A stretch of 64,000 nt of DNA from Skermanella pratensis. GTDB lineage: Bacteria > Pseudomonadota > Alphaproteobacteria > Azospirillales > Azospirillaceae. The stretch spans positions 3,712,501 through 3,776,500 of the forward strand of contig NZ_CP030265.1 in NCBI RefSeq assembly GCF_008843145.1. Reading direction: 5' to 3'. Below, in pieces: positions 35,754-44,983 of the stretch. Within the stretch, counting starts at the first letter, position 1, and every line of letters starts with the position of its first letter. A program made the position numbers and the translations under genes. The notes below the pieces were generated by a model. The model did no database searches, was not told where the DNA came from, and worked only from the letters and a program-made list of their open reading frames with translations.

Positions 35754-36407
35754 GTGCAAGCATTGTTGGGCGTCAGCCGCACCATCGACACCGTAAATAC
35801 ATGGGTCGGGCGCATAGCCGCCTGGGCGATCGTGGTCGCCGTCCTGGTCTCCGCGATCAACGCCATCGTCCGCAAGGTCCTGGGCACCTCGTCGAACGCC
35901 TGGCTCGAACTCCAATGGTACCTGTTCGGTGCGGTCTTCATGCTGTGCGCGGCCTGGACGTTCATCGCGAACGAGCACATCCGCATCGACATCGTCGCGA
36001 ACAGGTTTCCCCGGCGGGTCCGAAACTGGATCGAGGTGATCGGCCACATCTTTTTTCTCGGCGGCTTCTGCGCCGTCCTGATCTACACGTCGATCCCCTT
36101 CTTCCTGGGCTCCTATGCCTCGGGCGAGGTCTCGACCAACGCGGGAGGCCTGATCATCTGGCCCGCGAAGCTCCTGATCCTGGTCGGCTTCGTCCTGCTC
36201 GCCCTCCAGGGGGTCAGCGAACTGATCAAGCGCATCGCGATCATGCGCGGCCTTATTCCGGAGACCGGGATGGGTGGACACCAGGACATGGTGGAGAGCG
36301 AGGTCGAGCGCCTGCTCTCCATCCAGAAGGATGGCCCCGGTGAAGGGCTGGGAACCGGAAAGCCTGAAACCAGCGCAGCGCCGCAAGCTTCCAGGAACCA
36401 TCCATGA
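35754..36407 (+). CDS. TRAP transporter small membrane subunit (DctQ), system 2
   Basis: A 217-residue four-helix protein, the longer DctQ type seen with TakP-like systems. It has a C-terminal soluble tail of about 45 residues that is Gly- and Glu-rich. The conserved region is WLELQWYLFGAVFMLCAAWT followed by NEHIRIDIVANRFPRR. It starts at GTG 35754, with GGGAGGAAACC upstream. The stop overlaps the start of the DctM gene by ATGA, as in the other TRAP systems here. Confidence 0.92.
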   Translation: MQALLGVSRTIDTVNTWVGRIAAWAIVVAVLVSAINAIVRKVLGTSSNAWLELQWYLFGAVFMLCAAWTFIANEHIRIDIVANRFPRRVRNWIEVIGHIFFLGGFCAVLIYTSIPFFLGSYASGEVSTNAGGLIIWPAKLLILVGFVLLALQGVSELIKRIAIMRGLIPETGMGGHQDMVESEVERLLSIQKDGPGEGLGTGKPETSAAPQASRNHP

Positions 36408-38290
36408 TCGAATTCATCGCGCAGAACATGGCGCCCATCATGTTCGCGGCGCTCGTCCTCTTCCTCCTTCTGGGCTACCCCGTGGCCTTCGCGCTCGCCG
36501 CGAACGGCCTGCTGTTCTTCGTCATCGCGGTCGAGCTGGCGCCTTTCTCCAACGGGGAAATCACGCTGTCCTGGCCGCTCCTCCAGGCCATGCCGGAACG
36601 CGTGTTCCAGACCATGGCCAACGAGACGCTCCTGGCGATCCCGTTCTTCACCTTCATGGGCCTCATCCTGGAACGCTCCGGGATGGCCGAGGATCTGCTC
36701 GACACGATCGGCCAGCTCTTCGGAACAATACGCGGCGGCCTGGCCTTCGCGGTCGTCTTCGTGGGGGCCCTGCTGGCCGCGACCACCGGCGTCGTGGCGG
36801 CGTCGGTGATCTCGATGGGCCTGATCTCGCTGCCCATCATGATGCGCTACGGTTATGACAGCCGGCTTGCGACCGGCGTCATCGCGGCTTCGGGAACCCT
36901 GGCCCAGATCATCCCGCCGTCCCTGGTCCTGATCGTGATGGCCGACCAGCTCGGCCGCTCGGTCGGCGACATGTACGAGGGGGCCTTCCTTCCGGGCCTG
37001 GTGCTCACGGGCCTCTATATCGGCTACGTCTTCCTCATCACGCTGCTGAAGCCCCGGTCGGCTCCGGGGCTGCCGCTGGACGCGATCGGCTACCACGAGC
37101 CCAACAAATCGCGCGGGACTTGGCAGCTCGGCCTCCTCGCGGTCTTTTCCGGCCTGGTCGGATACTATGTGATGCTCCAGACGGGCCTCGCCGGCGGTGC
37201 CGACTTCGTCATCCTGCTGATCTCCGTCGCGGTCGTCGTGGCGCTGGCCTGCGCCGTGCTGAACCGGCTGTTCGGCGCGGAGCGGGTGCCGGCCACGGCG
37301 ATCTTGACGGCGGCGCTGGCGGCGGGCTGGTGGTACGCCAGCCAGACCGGCGACCTTGCATGGACGGTCGCCGCCGAAATGGCGGTCGCGGCGGCGGGCT
37401 ACGCGCTGCTGGTCGGCATCGTCGAGCGGACGACGGGACTGCGCCTGATGTCGAGGATCGCAGAGCAGGTCACCTTCGTCATGGTACCGCCGCTTCTCCT
37501 GATCTTCCTCGTCCTCGGCACCATCTTCATCGGCGTGGCGACACCGACCGAGGGTGGCGCCATGGGCGCGCTGGGTGCCGTGATCCTGGCGGGGGTCAAG
37601 CGTATCCTGGACCGCAACCCGGACCGTCTCAACCCCTCCATCATCCGGCAGGCTACCGAATCCACCGCCAAGCTTTCGGCTTTCGTGCTGTTCATCCTGC
37701 TCGGCGCCCGCGTGTTCTCGCTCACCTTCTACGGCGTGAACGGCCATGTCTGGGTCGAACATCTGCTGACTTCGCTGCCGGGAGGCCAGACCGGCTTCCT
37801 GATCGTGGTCAACGTCATGGTGTTCCTGCTGGCATTCTTCCTGGACTTCTTCGAACTGGCGTTCATCGTCATCCCCCTGCTGGCACCGGCCGCCGACAAG
37901 CTGGGGATCGACCTGATCTGGTTCGGCGTGATCCTGGGCGTCAACATGCAGACCAGCTTCATGCACCCGCCCTTCGGGTTCGCGCTGTTCTATCTCCGGT
38001 CCGTGGCGCCAAAGGTGTCCTACATCGACCGGGTCACCAAGAAGAGGATGGAGCCGATCGCGACCAGCCAGATCTACTGGGGCGCCGTGCCGTTCGTGAT
38101 CATCCAGTGCATCATGGTCGGGATACTGATCCTGTTCCCGGATCTGGTGATGCACTACAAGGCGTCGGAGACGCAGCTGGACCCGACGGAAGTGCAGCGC
38201 CAGTTCGACAACCTCCAGCTCCCCGGCATGGGTGACGGCGACATGCCCGGCCTGCCGCCCCTGGACCTCGAACCGCCCAAGATCGAGTGA
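36404..38290 (+). CDS. TRAP transporter large membrane subunit (DctM), long form, system 2
   Basis: A 628-residue membrane protein, about 200 residues longer than the ordinary DctM of system 1 (423). The extra length is an insert in the middle (about residues 225-345), with several added helices around GLVGYYVMLQTGLAGGADFV, as in long DctM proteins of TakP-like and mannitol/chloroaromatic transporters. Typical DctM elements remain: VGALLAATTGVVAASVISMG, IPPSLVLIVMADQLGR, and GVATPTEGGAMGALGAVIL. A C-terminal tail ends in Pro-rich GLPPLDLEPPK. It is coupled to DctQ; a kinase gene follows 65 bases later. Confidence 0.93.
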   Translation: MIEFIAQNMAPIMFAALVLFLLLGYPVAFALAANGLLFFVIAVELAPFSNGEITLSWPLLQAMPERVFQTMANETLLAIPFFTFMGLILERSGMAEDLLDTIGQLFGTIRGGLAFAVVFVGALLAATTGVVAASVISMGLISLPIMMRYGYDSRLATGVIAASGTLAQIIPPSLVLIVMADQLGRSVGDMYEGAFLPGLVLTGLYIGYVFLITLLKPRSAPGLPLDAIGYHEPNKSRGTWQLGLLAVFSGLVGYYVMLQTGLAGGADFVILLISVAVVVALACAVLNRLFGAERVPATAILTAALAAGWWYASQTGDLAWTVAAEMAVAAAGYALLVGIVERTTGLRLMSRIAEQVTFVMVPPLLLIFLVLGTIFIGVATPTEGGAMGALGAVILAGVKRILDRNPDRLNPSIIRQATESTAKLSAFVLFILLGARVFSLTFYGVNGHVWVEHLLTSLPGGQTGFLIVVNVMVFLLAFFLDFFELAFIVIPLLAPAADKLGIDLIWFGVILGVNMQTSFMHPPFGFALFYLRSVAPKVSYIDRVTKKRMEPIATSQIYWGAVPFVIIQCIMVGILILFPDLVMHYKASETQLDPTEVQRQFDNLQLPGMGDGDMPGLPPLDLEPPKIE

Positions 38291-38355
38291 TGGGGCGACG
38301 AGGCGATAAAGCGTCGGTCGGGTGATCACCTCGGAGCAGCGCTGTTCTTCAACGT

Positions 38356-39686
38356 ATGGGAAAAGCACCGAACCAGATCGAAAGTCTTCCACCGGTGTCG
38401 TCCGATGGCTCTTCTCGCGAAGGTCCGGCGACGGCCCGGTGGCTGATCGTCGCCGACGACCTGACGGGTGCCGCGGACTGCGCGATCGGCTTCGCCCGGC
38501 AGGGCTTGGCGTCGGTCGTGGGGTGGGGCCGCACGGAGGAGAGGATCGGGAATTTCCCCGTCTTCTCTTACGACGCCAACAGCCGCGGCCTGTCCGCGGC
38601 CGAGGCGGCGGCGGTCCACCGCGCGGCACTCGCCCGTTTCCTCGACGGGGACAGCATTCTTTTCAAGAAGATCGATTCAACGCTTCGCGGCCAGCCCGCC
38701 GCCGAGATCGCCGCGGCGATGGAAGCCGTGCGCGGCCGCGGGGGCTCGGCTTTCGGGATCTTCGCGCCGGCCTTTCCCGCGACCGGCAGGACCACCGAGG
38801 GCGGTCGCGTCCAGGTCGACGGCAGGCCGCTTGAGGAGGCCGAGGTTTGGCGGCGCGACCACAGCTATCCCAACGCCGATCTGGTGGAGATCCTGGCGAC
38901 GGCGGGAGTGGCGGGCGAGAAAGTTCCGCTCTCCACGGTCAGGGGCGGGACGGACACGCTTCGAACGGCCTTCGCCGATCTCGCTGCGGGGGAGACGTGG
39001 TCGCCGTCTGCGACGCCAATACCCGGGAGGACCTGGACCGCATCGCCGAGGCGGGCTTGGCGGCCGGGACGGCGGTGTTCTTCATCGGGAGCGCGGGGCT
39101 TGCCCAGGCGCTCGCCGCCGCCGCTCCCGGCGAGCGTTCCGATCCGGTATCCCTGGCTGCGGCCGACGGCGGAGCGCTGGTGGTGGTCGGCTCGCTGGCC
39201 GGCGCGTCGCGGGCGGCGGCGCGCAGCCTTGCGGAACTGCCGGGCGTGCGTTACGTCCCCGCCGGACCGGCCATCCTGCTGGACGCGGGTGCAGCCGACG
39301 GCCGCGCCGCCCTTGGGCGGGCGGTGATGGAGGGCCTCGACGCCGGCGAGGATGTCCTAGTCGAAATCCTCATGGGCGGAGAGCCGGACCTGCGCATCGG
39401 TCCCGGGCTGGTCTCCGGGCTTGCAGACGCGCTGTACCCGGCAGCATCCCATATGAGCGCCTTCGCCGCGACGGGAGGCGAGACGGCCGCGGCGCTCCTC
39501 TCGCGGTTCGGAGTGGGCGGCATCCGGCTGGCCGACGAAATAGAACCCGGAGTGTCCCTGGGACTGACGCTCGGGGACTTGGCGGTTCCGGTCGTCACCA
39601 AGGCAGGCGCGTTCGGCGACCAGGGCAGCCTGGTGCGGATCGTGCGGCGTCTGCGTTCCATAAGACAGAAGGGAGAACTGGCATGA
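38356..39686 (+). pseudogene. DUF1537 four-carbon acid sugar kinase, interrupted by a frameshift
   Basis: Two overlapping frames together make one OtnK/DtnK-type kinase of about 443 residues. The first carries WLIVADDLTGAADCAIGFAR and LFKKIDSTLRGQPAAEIAAA, typical N-terminal DUF1537. Near the GGGGG run at 38988-38992 the homology passes to another frame: the first frame goes on as nonsense, and the second carries DVVAVCDANTREDLDRIAEA, then MSAFAATGGETAAALLSRFG and the C-terminal TKAGAFGDQGSLVRIV. Adding one G to the run restores a single frame (LAAGGDVVAV). This may be a real mutation or a sequencing error in a homopolymer. Members phosphorylate four-carbon sugar acids (threonate, erythronate). 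Stop overlaps the next gene by ATGA. Confidence 0.85.
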
Positions 39687-40684
39687 ACCGTCCGACCATA
39701 GCGATCACCATGGGCGACGCCTCGGGCATCGGTCCGGAAGTGATCATGAAGGCGCTTTCGCAGCCCGCGGTCCGGGACATGTGCAATCCGCTGGTCGTCG
39801 GCGACGCGGAGCGCCTTCGGACGGCCGGCCGGATCGTCGGCTCCCCGCTGCGGGTCGAGAGCCTGGACGATGCGGCGCGAGCCCGTTTCGAGCCCGGCAC
39901 CGTCAACTGCGTGGACCTGAAGCTGATCCCCAAGGATCATCCCTTCGGGCAGGTCTCGGCGATCTCCGGCGAGGGGTCGTTCCGCTACATCGAGCGCGCG
40001 GTGCGGATCGTCGAGGCCGGCGAGGCCGACGCGATCTGCACGGCACCGCTCAGCAAGGAGGCGCTCCACGCCGCCGGGCACAAGTATCCGGGCCATACCG
40101 AGTTGCTGGCGATGCTGACCGGGACGCCCGAGGTCTCCATGATGCTGGTCTCGCCCAAGCTCCGCGTCATCCACGTGACGACGCATATCGGCCTGATCGA
40201 CGCCATCGAGCGCATCGAGCCCGGCTTGGTGGAACGCACGATCGCCCGCGGCCACGACACCCTGGTCAAGGCCGGGATCGCCTCCCCGAAGATCGGCGTC
40301 TGCGCGATCAACCCCCATGCCGGCGAGAACGGGCTGTTCGGCCGCGGCGAGGAGGCCGCCAAGATCACTCCGGCGATCGAGGCCTGCAAGGCGAAGGGCT
40401 GGGACGTCACGGGGCCGCTGCCGGCGGACACGCTGTTCTTCCTGGCCGGGCGCGGCGACTACGACATGGTCGTGGCGATGTACCACGACCAGGGCCACGG
40501 CCCGATCAAGGTGCTCGGCCTGGAAGCGGGCGTGAACATCACGGTCGGCCTGCCGGTGATCCGCACGTCGGTGGACCATGGCACCGCGTTCGACATCGCC
40601 GGCAAGGGGATCGCCGACGAGCGCAGCCTGATCGAGGCGCTGCGGCAGGCGGCCGAACTGGCTCCTAAGCGGGTCGCAGCCTGA
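39683..40684 (+). CDS. pdxA2: PdxA2-type 4-phospho-threonate/erythronate dehydrogenase
   Basis: A 333-residue protein of the PdxA family: ITMGDASGIGPEVIMKAL at the N-terminus, metal ligands HVTTHIGLIDAIERI, AINPHAGENGLFGRGE and MYHDQGHGPIKVLG. Paired with a DUF1537 kinase it fits the D-threonate pathway, in which the kinase makes 4-phospho-D-threonate and PdxA2 oxidatively decarboxylates it to dihydroxyacetone phosphate. The alternative, vitamin B6 synthesis, is less likely from context. GGGAG precedes ATG 39683, and the start overlaps the kinase stop. It ends the second TRAP operon. Confidence 0.9.
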   Translation: MNRPTIAITMGDASGIGPEVIMKALSQPAVRDMCNPLVVGDAERLRTAGRIVGSPLRVESLDDAARARFEPGTVNCVDLKLIPKDHPFGQVSAISGEGSFRYIERAVRIVEAGEADAICTAPLSKEALHAAGHKYPGHTELLAMLTGTPEVSMMLVSPKLRVIHVTTHIGLIDAIERIEPGLVERTIARGHDTLVKAGIASPKIGVCAINPHAGENGLFGRGEEAAKITPAIEACKAKGWDVTGPLPADTLFFLAGRGDYDMVVAMYHDQGHGPIKVLGLEAGVNITVGLPVIRTSVDHGTAFDIAGKGIADERSLIEALRQAAELAPKRVAA

Positions 40685-40704
40685 GGCTGGGGAGAGCGGT
40701 CCCG

Positions 40705-41217
40705 CTACGGCCGCCGCCAAATGCCGCACAGGGGACCGTTCCGGCCGGCAACCGGGTCCGTGTCGGGGAAGCCCAGCCCGGCCATCTTCTCCGCCTCCGC
40801 GTCGGTCGGCGCCTCCCGGCTGATGTCCCAGTCCTGGCCGGGCGGGTAGGCGCCGACCACCAGGAAGTCCGCGCTGGCGTCCAGCCGGCAGTGGCCGGTG
40901 CCCGCGGGGAGGACGGCCACGTCCCCGGCCGTCACCGCGACCTCCTGCCCTTCCGGGCCGCCGAGCATCAACCTCGCCGAGCCGGCGGCGAACCCGAGCA
41001 CCTCGTGCGCCGCGGGATGGTAATGGTGATAAGAGAAGACGCCGTTCCGCCACTGCGCCGGCCAGCCGTTGCGCCCGAACAGGGCCTCGAAGCCTGCCGC
41101 CGTTTCTTCGGCGGAGTTGCCCGTGATCACGCCCCGATAAAGCAGCACGGGGAGCGCCGGGTTGTTCGGCACCCAGCCGTTCCGGGCGAGCAGCAGGGTT
41201 TCAGGTCGCACGGGCAT
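40705..41217 (-). CDS. Cupin domain protein
   Basis: A 170-residue single-domain cupin. The metal motif [15 protein letters not shown] (about 65-80) is followed by [18 protein letters not shown] with the late histidine. The sequence [20 protein letters not shown] at the start occurs in unnamed cupins of rhizobia and Azospirillum, so function is unknown. I start at ATG 41217, preceded by GGGGACGGAAG; a start 36 codons upstream adds unlikely sequence. It is convergent with pdxA2 (20 bases) and divergent from the GarD/UxaA gene. Confidence 0.8.
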   Translation of the reverse strand: MPVRPETLLLARNGWVPNNPALPVLLYRGVITGNSAEETAAGFEALFGRNGWPAQWRNGVFSYHHYHPAAHEVLGFAAGSARLMLGGPEGQEVAVTAGDVAVLPAGTGHCRLDASADFLVVGAYPPGQDWDISREAPTDAEAEKMAGLGFPDTDPVAGRNGPLCGIWRRP

Positions 41218-41393
41218 GACTTCCGTCCCCTCGAAGTTCGTTGCGCCAGATTTTGATAACACCGTCGCGCCGGTTTCGGTCACCGGCGCCGGATGGAAAG
41301 ATTGATTTTTGGATGCAAAGTCCATATTTTACCGGCACACCAGATTTCAAACGGGGCGCACGGCCCCGCGCACAGTCAGAGGAAGCGCCCGCG

Positions 41394-42923
41394 ATGGTTC
41401 AGGTTTCTCCCGTCATCCATTTGAATCCGCTCGACAATGTCGCGGTCGCACGGGTGAAGCTCACGCCCGGGACCGTGCTCGACGGGTTCGGGGTCACGGT
41501 CACCGACGCGGTGCCGCAGGGGCACAAGGTGGCCGTGGCGGGCATCGCCGAGGGGGAGCCGGTGCGCAAATACGGCCAGATCATCGGCGTCGCCAGTTCA
41601 GCGATCCCGCCGGGGCAGCACGTCCACACGCAGAACCTGGAGATGCGCGACGTCGAGCAGCACCATGATTTCGGCGTGGACGCACGGGAACCCGACTATA
41701 TCCCCGAGGACCGGCGGGCGCGCTTCATGGGTTACCGGCGGGCGACCGGCAAGGTCGGGACGCGGAACTACATCGCCGTCATTTCCTCGGTGAACTGCTC
41801 GGCCACGGTGTCGAAGGCCGTCGCGGACCATTTCAACCGGATGGGCGGGCTGGAAGGGCGGCGCAACATCGACGGCGTCGTGGCCCTGACACACGGCGGC
41901 GGCTGCGCGATGAACACCCAGGCGGAGGGATACCGCTACCTGACCCGCACCATCTGGGGATACGCGACCCACGCGAATTTCGGCGGCGTCGTCATGATCG
42001 GCCTGGGCTGCGAGACCAACCAGATCTCGCTGATCAAGGAAATGTACGGCATGACGGAGTCGCCGAACTTCCGGACCATGAACATCCAGGGGGTCGGCGG
42101 CACCCGCAAGACCATCGCCAACGCGATCGACGTGATCGGCGGCATGCTGGACGACGTGGATTCGGCACGCCGCACCTCCGAGCCGGTGTCGGAGCTTACC
42201 CTGGCGCTGGAATGCGGCGGCTCCGACGGCTATTCCGGGATCTCCGCCAACCCGGCCCTGGGGCACGCCTCCGACCTGCTGATCCGGCATGGCGGCACGA
42301 CGATCCTCAGCGAGACGCCGGAGATCTACGGCGCCGAGCATCTGCTGACCCGCCGCGCCGCGTCGCCGGAAGTGGCGCGCAAGCTGCTGGAGCGGATAGA
42401 GTGGTGGCGCGACTACGCCGAGCGCAACAAGGCCGAACTGAACAACAACCCGTCCTACGGCAACAAGGCCGGCGGGCTCACCACGATCCTGGAGAAGTCT
42501 CTGGGCGCGGTCGCCAAGGGCGGCGGCTCGCGGCTCAACGCGGTGTACGAATATGCCGAGCCGGTCAAGGAGAAGGGGTTCGTCTTCATGGATTCGCCGG
42601 GCTACGACCCGGTCGCCGTGACCGGCCAGGTCGCCAGCGGCGCCAACATGATCTGCTTCACCACCGGCCGAGGCTCCACGTCGGGCTTCAAGCCGACGCC
42701 GTCGATCAAGCTGGCGACCAACAACACCATGTACGAGCACATGGCCGAGGACATGGACATCAACTGCGGCGGGATCGTCACCGGAGACGAGACCATCGAG
42801 CAGTCCGGGCAGAGGATCTTCGACAAGATCGTCGCCGTCGCGTCGGGCGAGCGGACGAAGAGCGAAGAGTACGACTACGGCAACAACGAGTTCGTGCCCT
42901 GGCAGGTCGGCGCGGTCATGTAA
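41394..42923 (+). CDS. GarD/UxaA family sugar-acid dehydratase with N-terminal SAF domain
   Basis: A 509-residue protein of the altronate/galactarate dehydratase family (COG2721). Residues 1-95 are the SAF domain, and the rest the dehydratase domain with LTHGGGCAMNTQAEG, IGLGCETNQISLIKEMYG and LECGGSDGYSGISANPALG, whose cysteines bind iron in this group. It dehydrates a sugar acid to a 2-keto-3-deoxy product. Activity on galactarate, altronate or a related acid cannot be told. The ATG at 41394 has AGAGGAAG about 9 bases upstream. It lies next to a GntR regulator on the opposite strand, with the third TRAP operon beyond it; the product could feed the dehydratase at 49566. Confidence 0.9.
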   Translation: MVQVSPVIHLNPLDNVAVARVKLTPGTVLDGFGVTVTDAVPQGHKVAVAGIAEGEPVRKYGQIIGVASSAIPPGQHVHTQNLEMRDVEQHHDFGVDAREPDYIPEDRRARFMGYRRATGKVGTRNYIAVISSVNCSATVSKAVADHFNRMGGLEGRRNIDGVVALTHGGGCAMNTQAEGYRYLTRTIWGYATHANFGGVVMIGLGCETNQISLIKEMYGMTESPNFRTMNIQGVGGTRKTIANAIDVIGGMLDDVDSARRTSEPVSELTLALECGGSDGYSGISANPALGHASDLLIRHGGTTILSETPEIYGAEHLLTRRAASPEVARKLLERIEWWRDYAERNKAELNNNPSYGNKAGGLTTILEKSLGAVAKGGGSRLNAVYEYAEPVKEKGFVFMDSPGYDPVAVTGQVASGANMICFTTGRGSTSGFKPTPSIKLATNNTMYEHMAEDMDINCGGIVTGDETIEQSGQRIFDKIVAVASGERTKSEEYDYGNNEFVPWQVGAVM

Positions 42924-42941
42924 GACACCGCCCCTGGGCGG

Positions 42942-43991
42942 TCACGCGGTGAGCGCGGCCTCCCGGACGGCGGCTTCCTTGATGTAGGGGAGATCGAGCG
43001 GCACGCCCATCGACCGGGAGTGCCGGACCCGGTCCAGCACCTTCAGCCGCGCCTTGTCCAGGTGCGCCCTGGCTTCGCGTGCGACCGCCTCCCCGTCCCG
43101 CCGCATCATGGCATCGAAGATCCGCTGGTGCTCATGGAAGAAGGGCTCCTCGTGGGGAAGCGCTATCTCGCGGCCCAGCAGGTGCTTGCCGAAGATCAGG
43201 ATGCAGCGCGTGCGCTTCAGCGCCTCCACCAGTTCCGGATTGGGGCAATGGCCGAGGCAGCGGACGTGCAGGTCCAGTTCCAGGTCGTCGAGTTCATCGG
43301 CGGGCAGGTTCGGGTAGCGCGGCATGGCCTCGGCCAACCGGCGGCCGACCCGCTCCAACTCGCTCATGGGAATGACCCCGGCGGCCTTGGACAAGGCTAT
43401 GGGCTCCAGGTGCTCGCGCAATTCGTACAGGCAATTGACCCGGTGCTCGTCCAGGGGGACGCTGTACCAGCGCGACCGCTCGTCCTTGACGACGAGGCCG
43501 TTGACCTGGGCCAGCATCAGCACGTCGTGCATCACCGTGCGGCTGACGCCGTAATGGTTGGCCAGTTCGTTCTCGTTGATGCGGAAACGCCCATGGAGCG
43601 AACACCGTATCAGCTGGCTTTCCACCGGATCGTGGATGCTCTCCAGCGCCCGCTCCTTCAGGCCGGCCGCCTCCTGGTCCTCCAGCCCCAGCGCCCTGGC
43701 GCTGATCGGGGTCCGGATCACGGTGCCCTGGTCGCTTCCGACGATGTAGCCCCGCCCCTCGAACCGGCTGATCATGCCGTCGGCGTGCAATTGCGCGAAG
43801 GCCCGCTTGATCGGGCCGCGGCTCGATCCGACAAGGTTCGCCACATGGGTTTCAAGCAGCAATTGGCCTTTGGGAAGCAATCCGCAAAGGATCGCCTCCT
43901 GAAGCAGCGCCGTGATCTTCGTGGTCAGGCGGCTGTCCTGTTGCTGGGTCTTCGCAGTCGTCATCTTTCCCGTGCAGACTTTCAAAGCCAT
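42942..43991 (-). CDS. GntR-family regulator with two winged-helix regions and FCD-like domain
   Basis: A 349-residue regulator, much longer than the usual 230-240 residues. It has a GntR winged helix-turn-helix near residues 20-80 (TTKITALLQEAILCGLLPKG, then HVANLVGSSRGPIKRAFAQL), a second winged-helix-like unit near 125-180 (NENELANHYGVSRTVMHDVL), and a C-terminal FCD-like helical ligand domain with REHLEPIALSKAAG. Tandem HTH GntR proteins are uncommon. The start could be ATG 43991 or ATG 43964, neither with a good ribosome site. It is divergent from the third TRAP operon, whose promoter region has matching inverted repeats, so it is the likely regulator. Confidence 0.88.
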   Translation of the reverse strand: MALKVCTGKMTTAKTQQQDSRLTTKITALLQEAILCGLLPKGQLLLETHVANLVGSSRGPIKRAFAQLHADGMISRFEGRGYIVGSDQGTVIRTPISARALGLEDQEAAGLKERALESIHDPVESQLIRCSLHGRFRINENELANHYGVSRTVMHDVLMLAQVNGLVVKDERSRWYSVPLDEHRVNCLYELREHLEPIALSKAAGVIPMSELERVGRRLAEAMPRYPNLPADELDDLELDLHVRCLGHCPNPELVEALKRTRCILIFGKHLLGREIALPHEEPFFHEHQRIFDAMMRRDGEAVAREARAHLDKARLKVLDRVRHSRSMGVPLDLPYIKEAAVREAALTA

Positions 43992-44428
43992 GGTTGCGAC
44001 GGCCGGACGCGGACACGGCACAGATCAATATGGCGCGGCGCCGAGCTCTTGCCATCGCCTGGCGCCCGGAGGGCCTTCTTGCCGCACCCGGAGGTGCCCC
44101 GTATTGGCCGCCGGCGGAATCGGCCGTCCTCAGAAATGGCTATTGTCGGCAAAAGCCATTGATGCTAAGCATCACACAGAGCGGTCGTCGATGACAAGCA
44201 AATTGGGGGAGAGATAGCGGGGCTTCGTAGCCAAGACGATGCCCATATGCAATAGCGTCATCGGACAACCGCACCGATGCGAAATGAAAACTCACCTGAG
44301 AACTGAACTTGCGATCACGGCGACAAGAGGCCGTCGGATTCGCACGACACGATTATTTTGCGTTCCACCCTGAGTCGTGCCTTCCGAAAGGCATGCTCGA
44401 CTTCGGGAAGCGGAACTTGGGGAGGCAA
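43992..44428. other. 437-base region between GntR regulator and third TRAP operon
   Basis: No gene is seen. It holds the inverted repeats at 44135-44173 and AT-rich pieces (44270-44300 and 44345-44365). Both divergent promoters must lie here. A good GGGGAGG ribosome site at 44419-44425 precedes the DctQ gene. Confidence 0.5.
44135..44173. promoter_or_regulatory. Two adjacent inverted repeats, candidate GntR operators
   Basis: AATGGCT (44135-44141) pairs with AGCCATT (44154-44160) across 12 bases, and directly after it lies the perfect palindrome GATGCTAAGCATC (44161-44173). Adjacent dyads between a GntR gene and a divergent transporter operon are a typical arrangement for operator sites of that regulator. 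Confidence 0.5.
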
Positions 44429-44983
44429 ATGTCAAGAATAGCTGATGCCTATTTCGGCCTCATAAAAATCCTGATCGCGATCTGCCTCGTCGTCATGGTC
44501 GTCCTGGTATTCGGCAACGTGGTCCTGCGATACGGGTTCAACAGCGGCATCACGGAGTCGGAGGAACTGTCCCGGCTGCTGTTCGTCTGGCTGACCTTCC
44601 TCGGCGCGATCCTGGCGCTCCGCGACCACGGGCATCTGGGCATGGACATGCTGGTCAACCGGCTGCCGAAGGCCGGCAAGCTGGCGTGCTTCGTCGCCAG
44701 CCACCTGATCATGCTCTACGTCACCTGGCTGCTGCTCGCGGGAAGCTGGGAACAGACGATCATCAACATCGACGTCGCGGCCCCCTCCACCGGCCTGTCC
44801 ATGGGCCTGTTCTACGGCGTCGGCATCCTGTTCGGCGTGTCGGCGCTGGCGATCCTGCTCGTCAATCTCGCTCGCGCCCTGACCGGCCGCACGAGCGAGC
44901 GGGACCTCGTCACCGTCACCGAGTCCGAGGGGGAAGTCGAACTGGCGGGCCTCCGGAACGACCGCAGGAGCCCCCTCCCATGA
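44429..44983 (+). CDS. TRAP transporter small membrane subunit (DctQ), system 3
   Basis: A 184-residue four-helix DctQ protein. It has GITESEELSRLLFVWLTFLG and RDHGHLGMDMLVNRLPKAG. The start at ATG 44429 is preceded by GGGGAGGCAA; the frame runs open for another 40 codons upstream without conserved sequence. The stop overlaps the DctM start by ATGA. In this system the order is Q, M, P, with the binding protein gene after the membrane genes, the reverse of systems 1 and 2. Confidence 0.93.
   Translation: MSRIADAYFGLIKILIAICLVVMVVLVFGNVVLRYGFNSGITESEELSRLLFVWLTFLGAILALRDHGHLGMDMLVNRLPKAGKLACFVASHLIMLYVTWLLLAGSWEQTIINIDVAAPSTGLSMGLFYGVGILFGVSALAILLVNLARALTGRTSERDLVTVTESEGEVELAGLRNDRRSPLP

Noticed and set aside
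36113-38629. An 838-codon open frame on the minus strand opposite the TRAP genes
   Set aside because: Antisense of DctQ, DctM and kinase genes; strongly biased composition and no motif.
38988-38992. Programmed frameshift in the kinase gene
   Set aside because: No slippery heptamer or downstream stimulating structure stands out, and a second G-run break elsewhere favours mutation or sequencing error.
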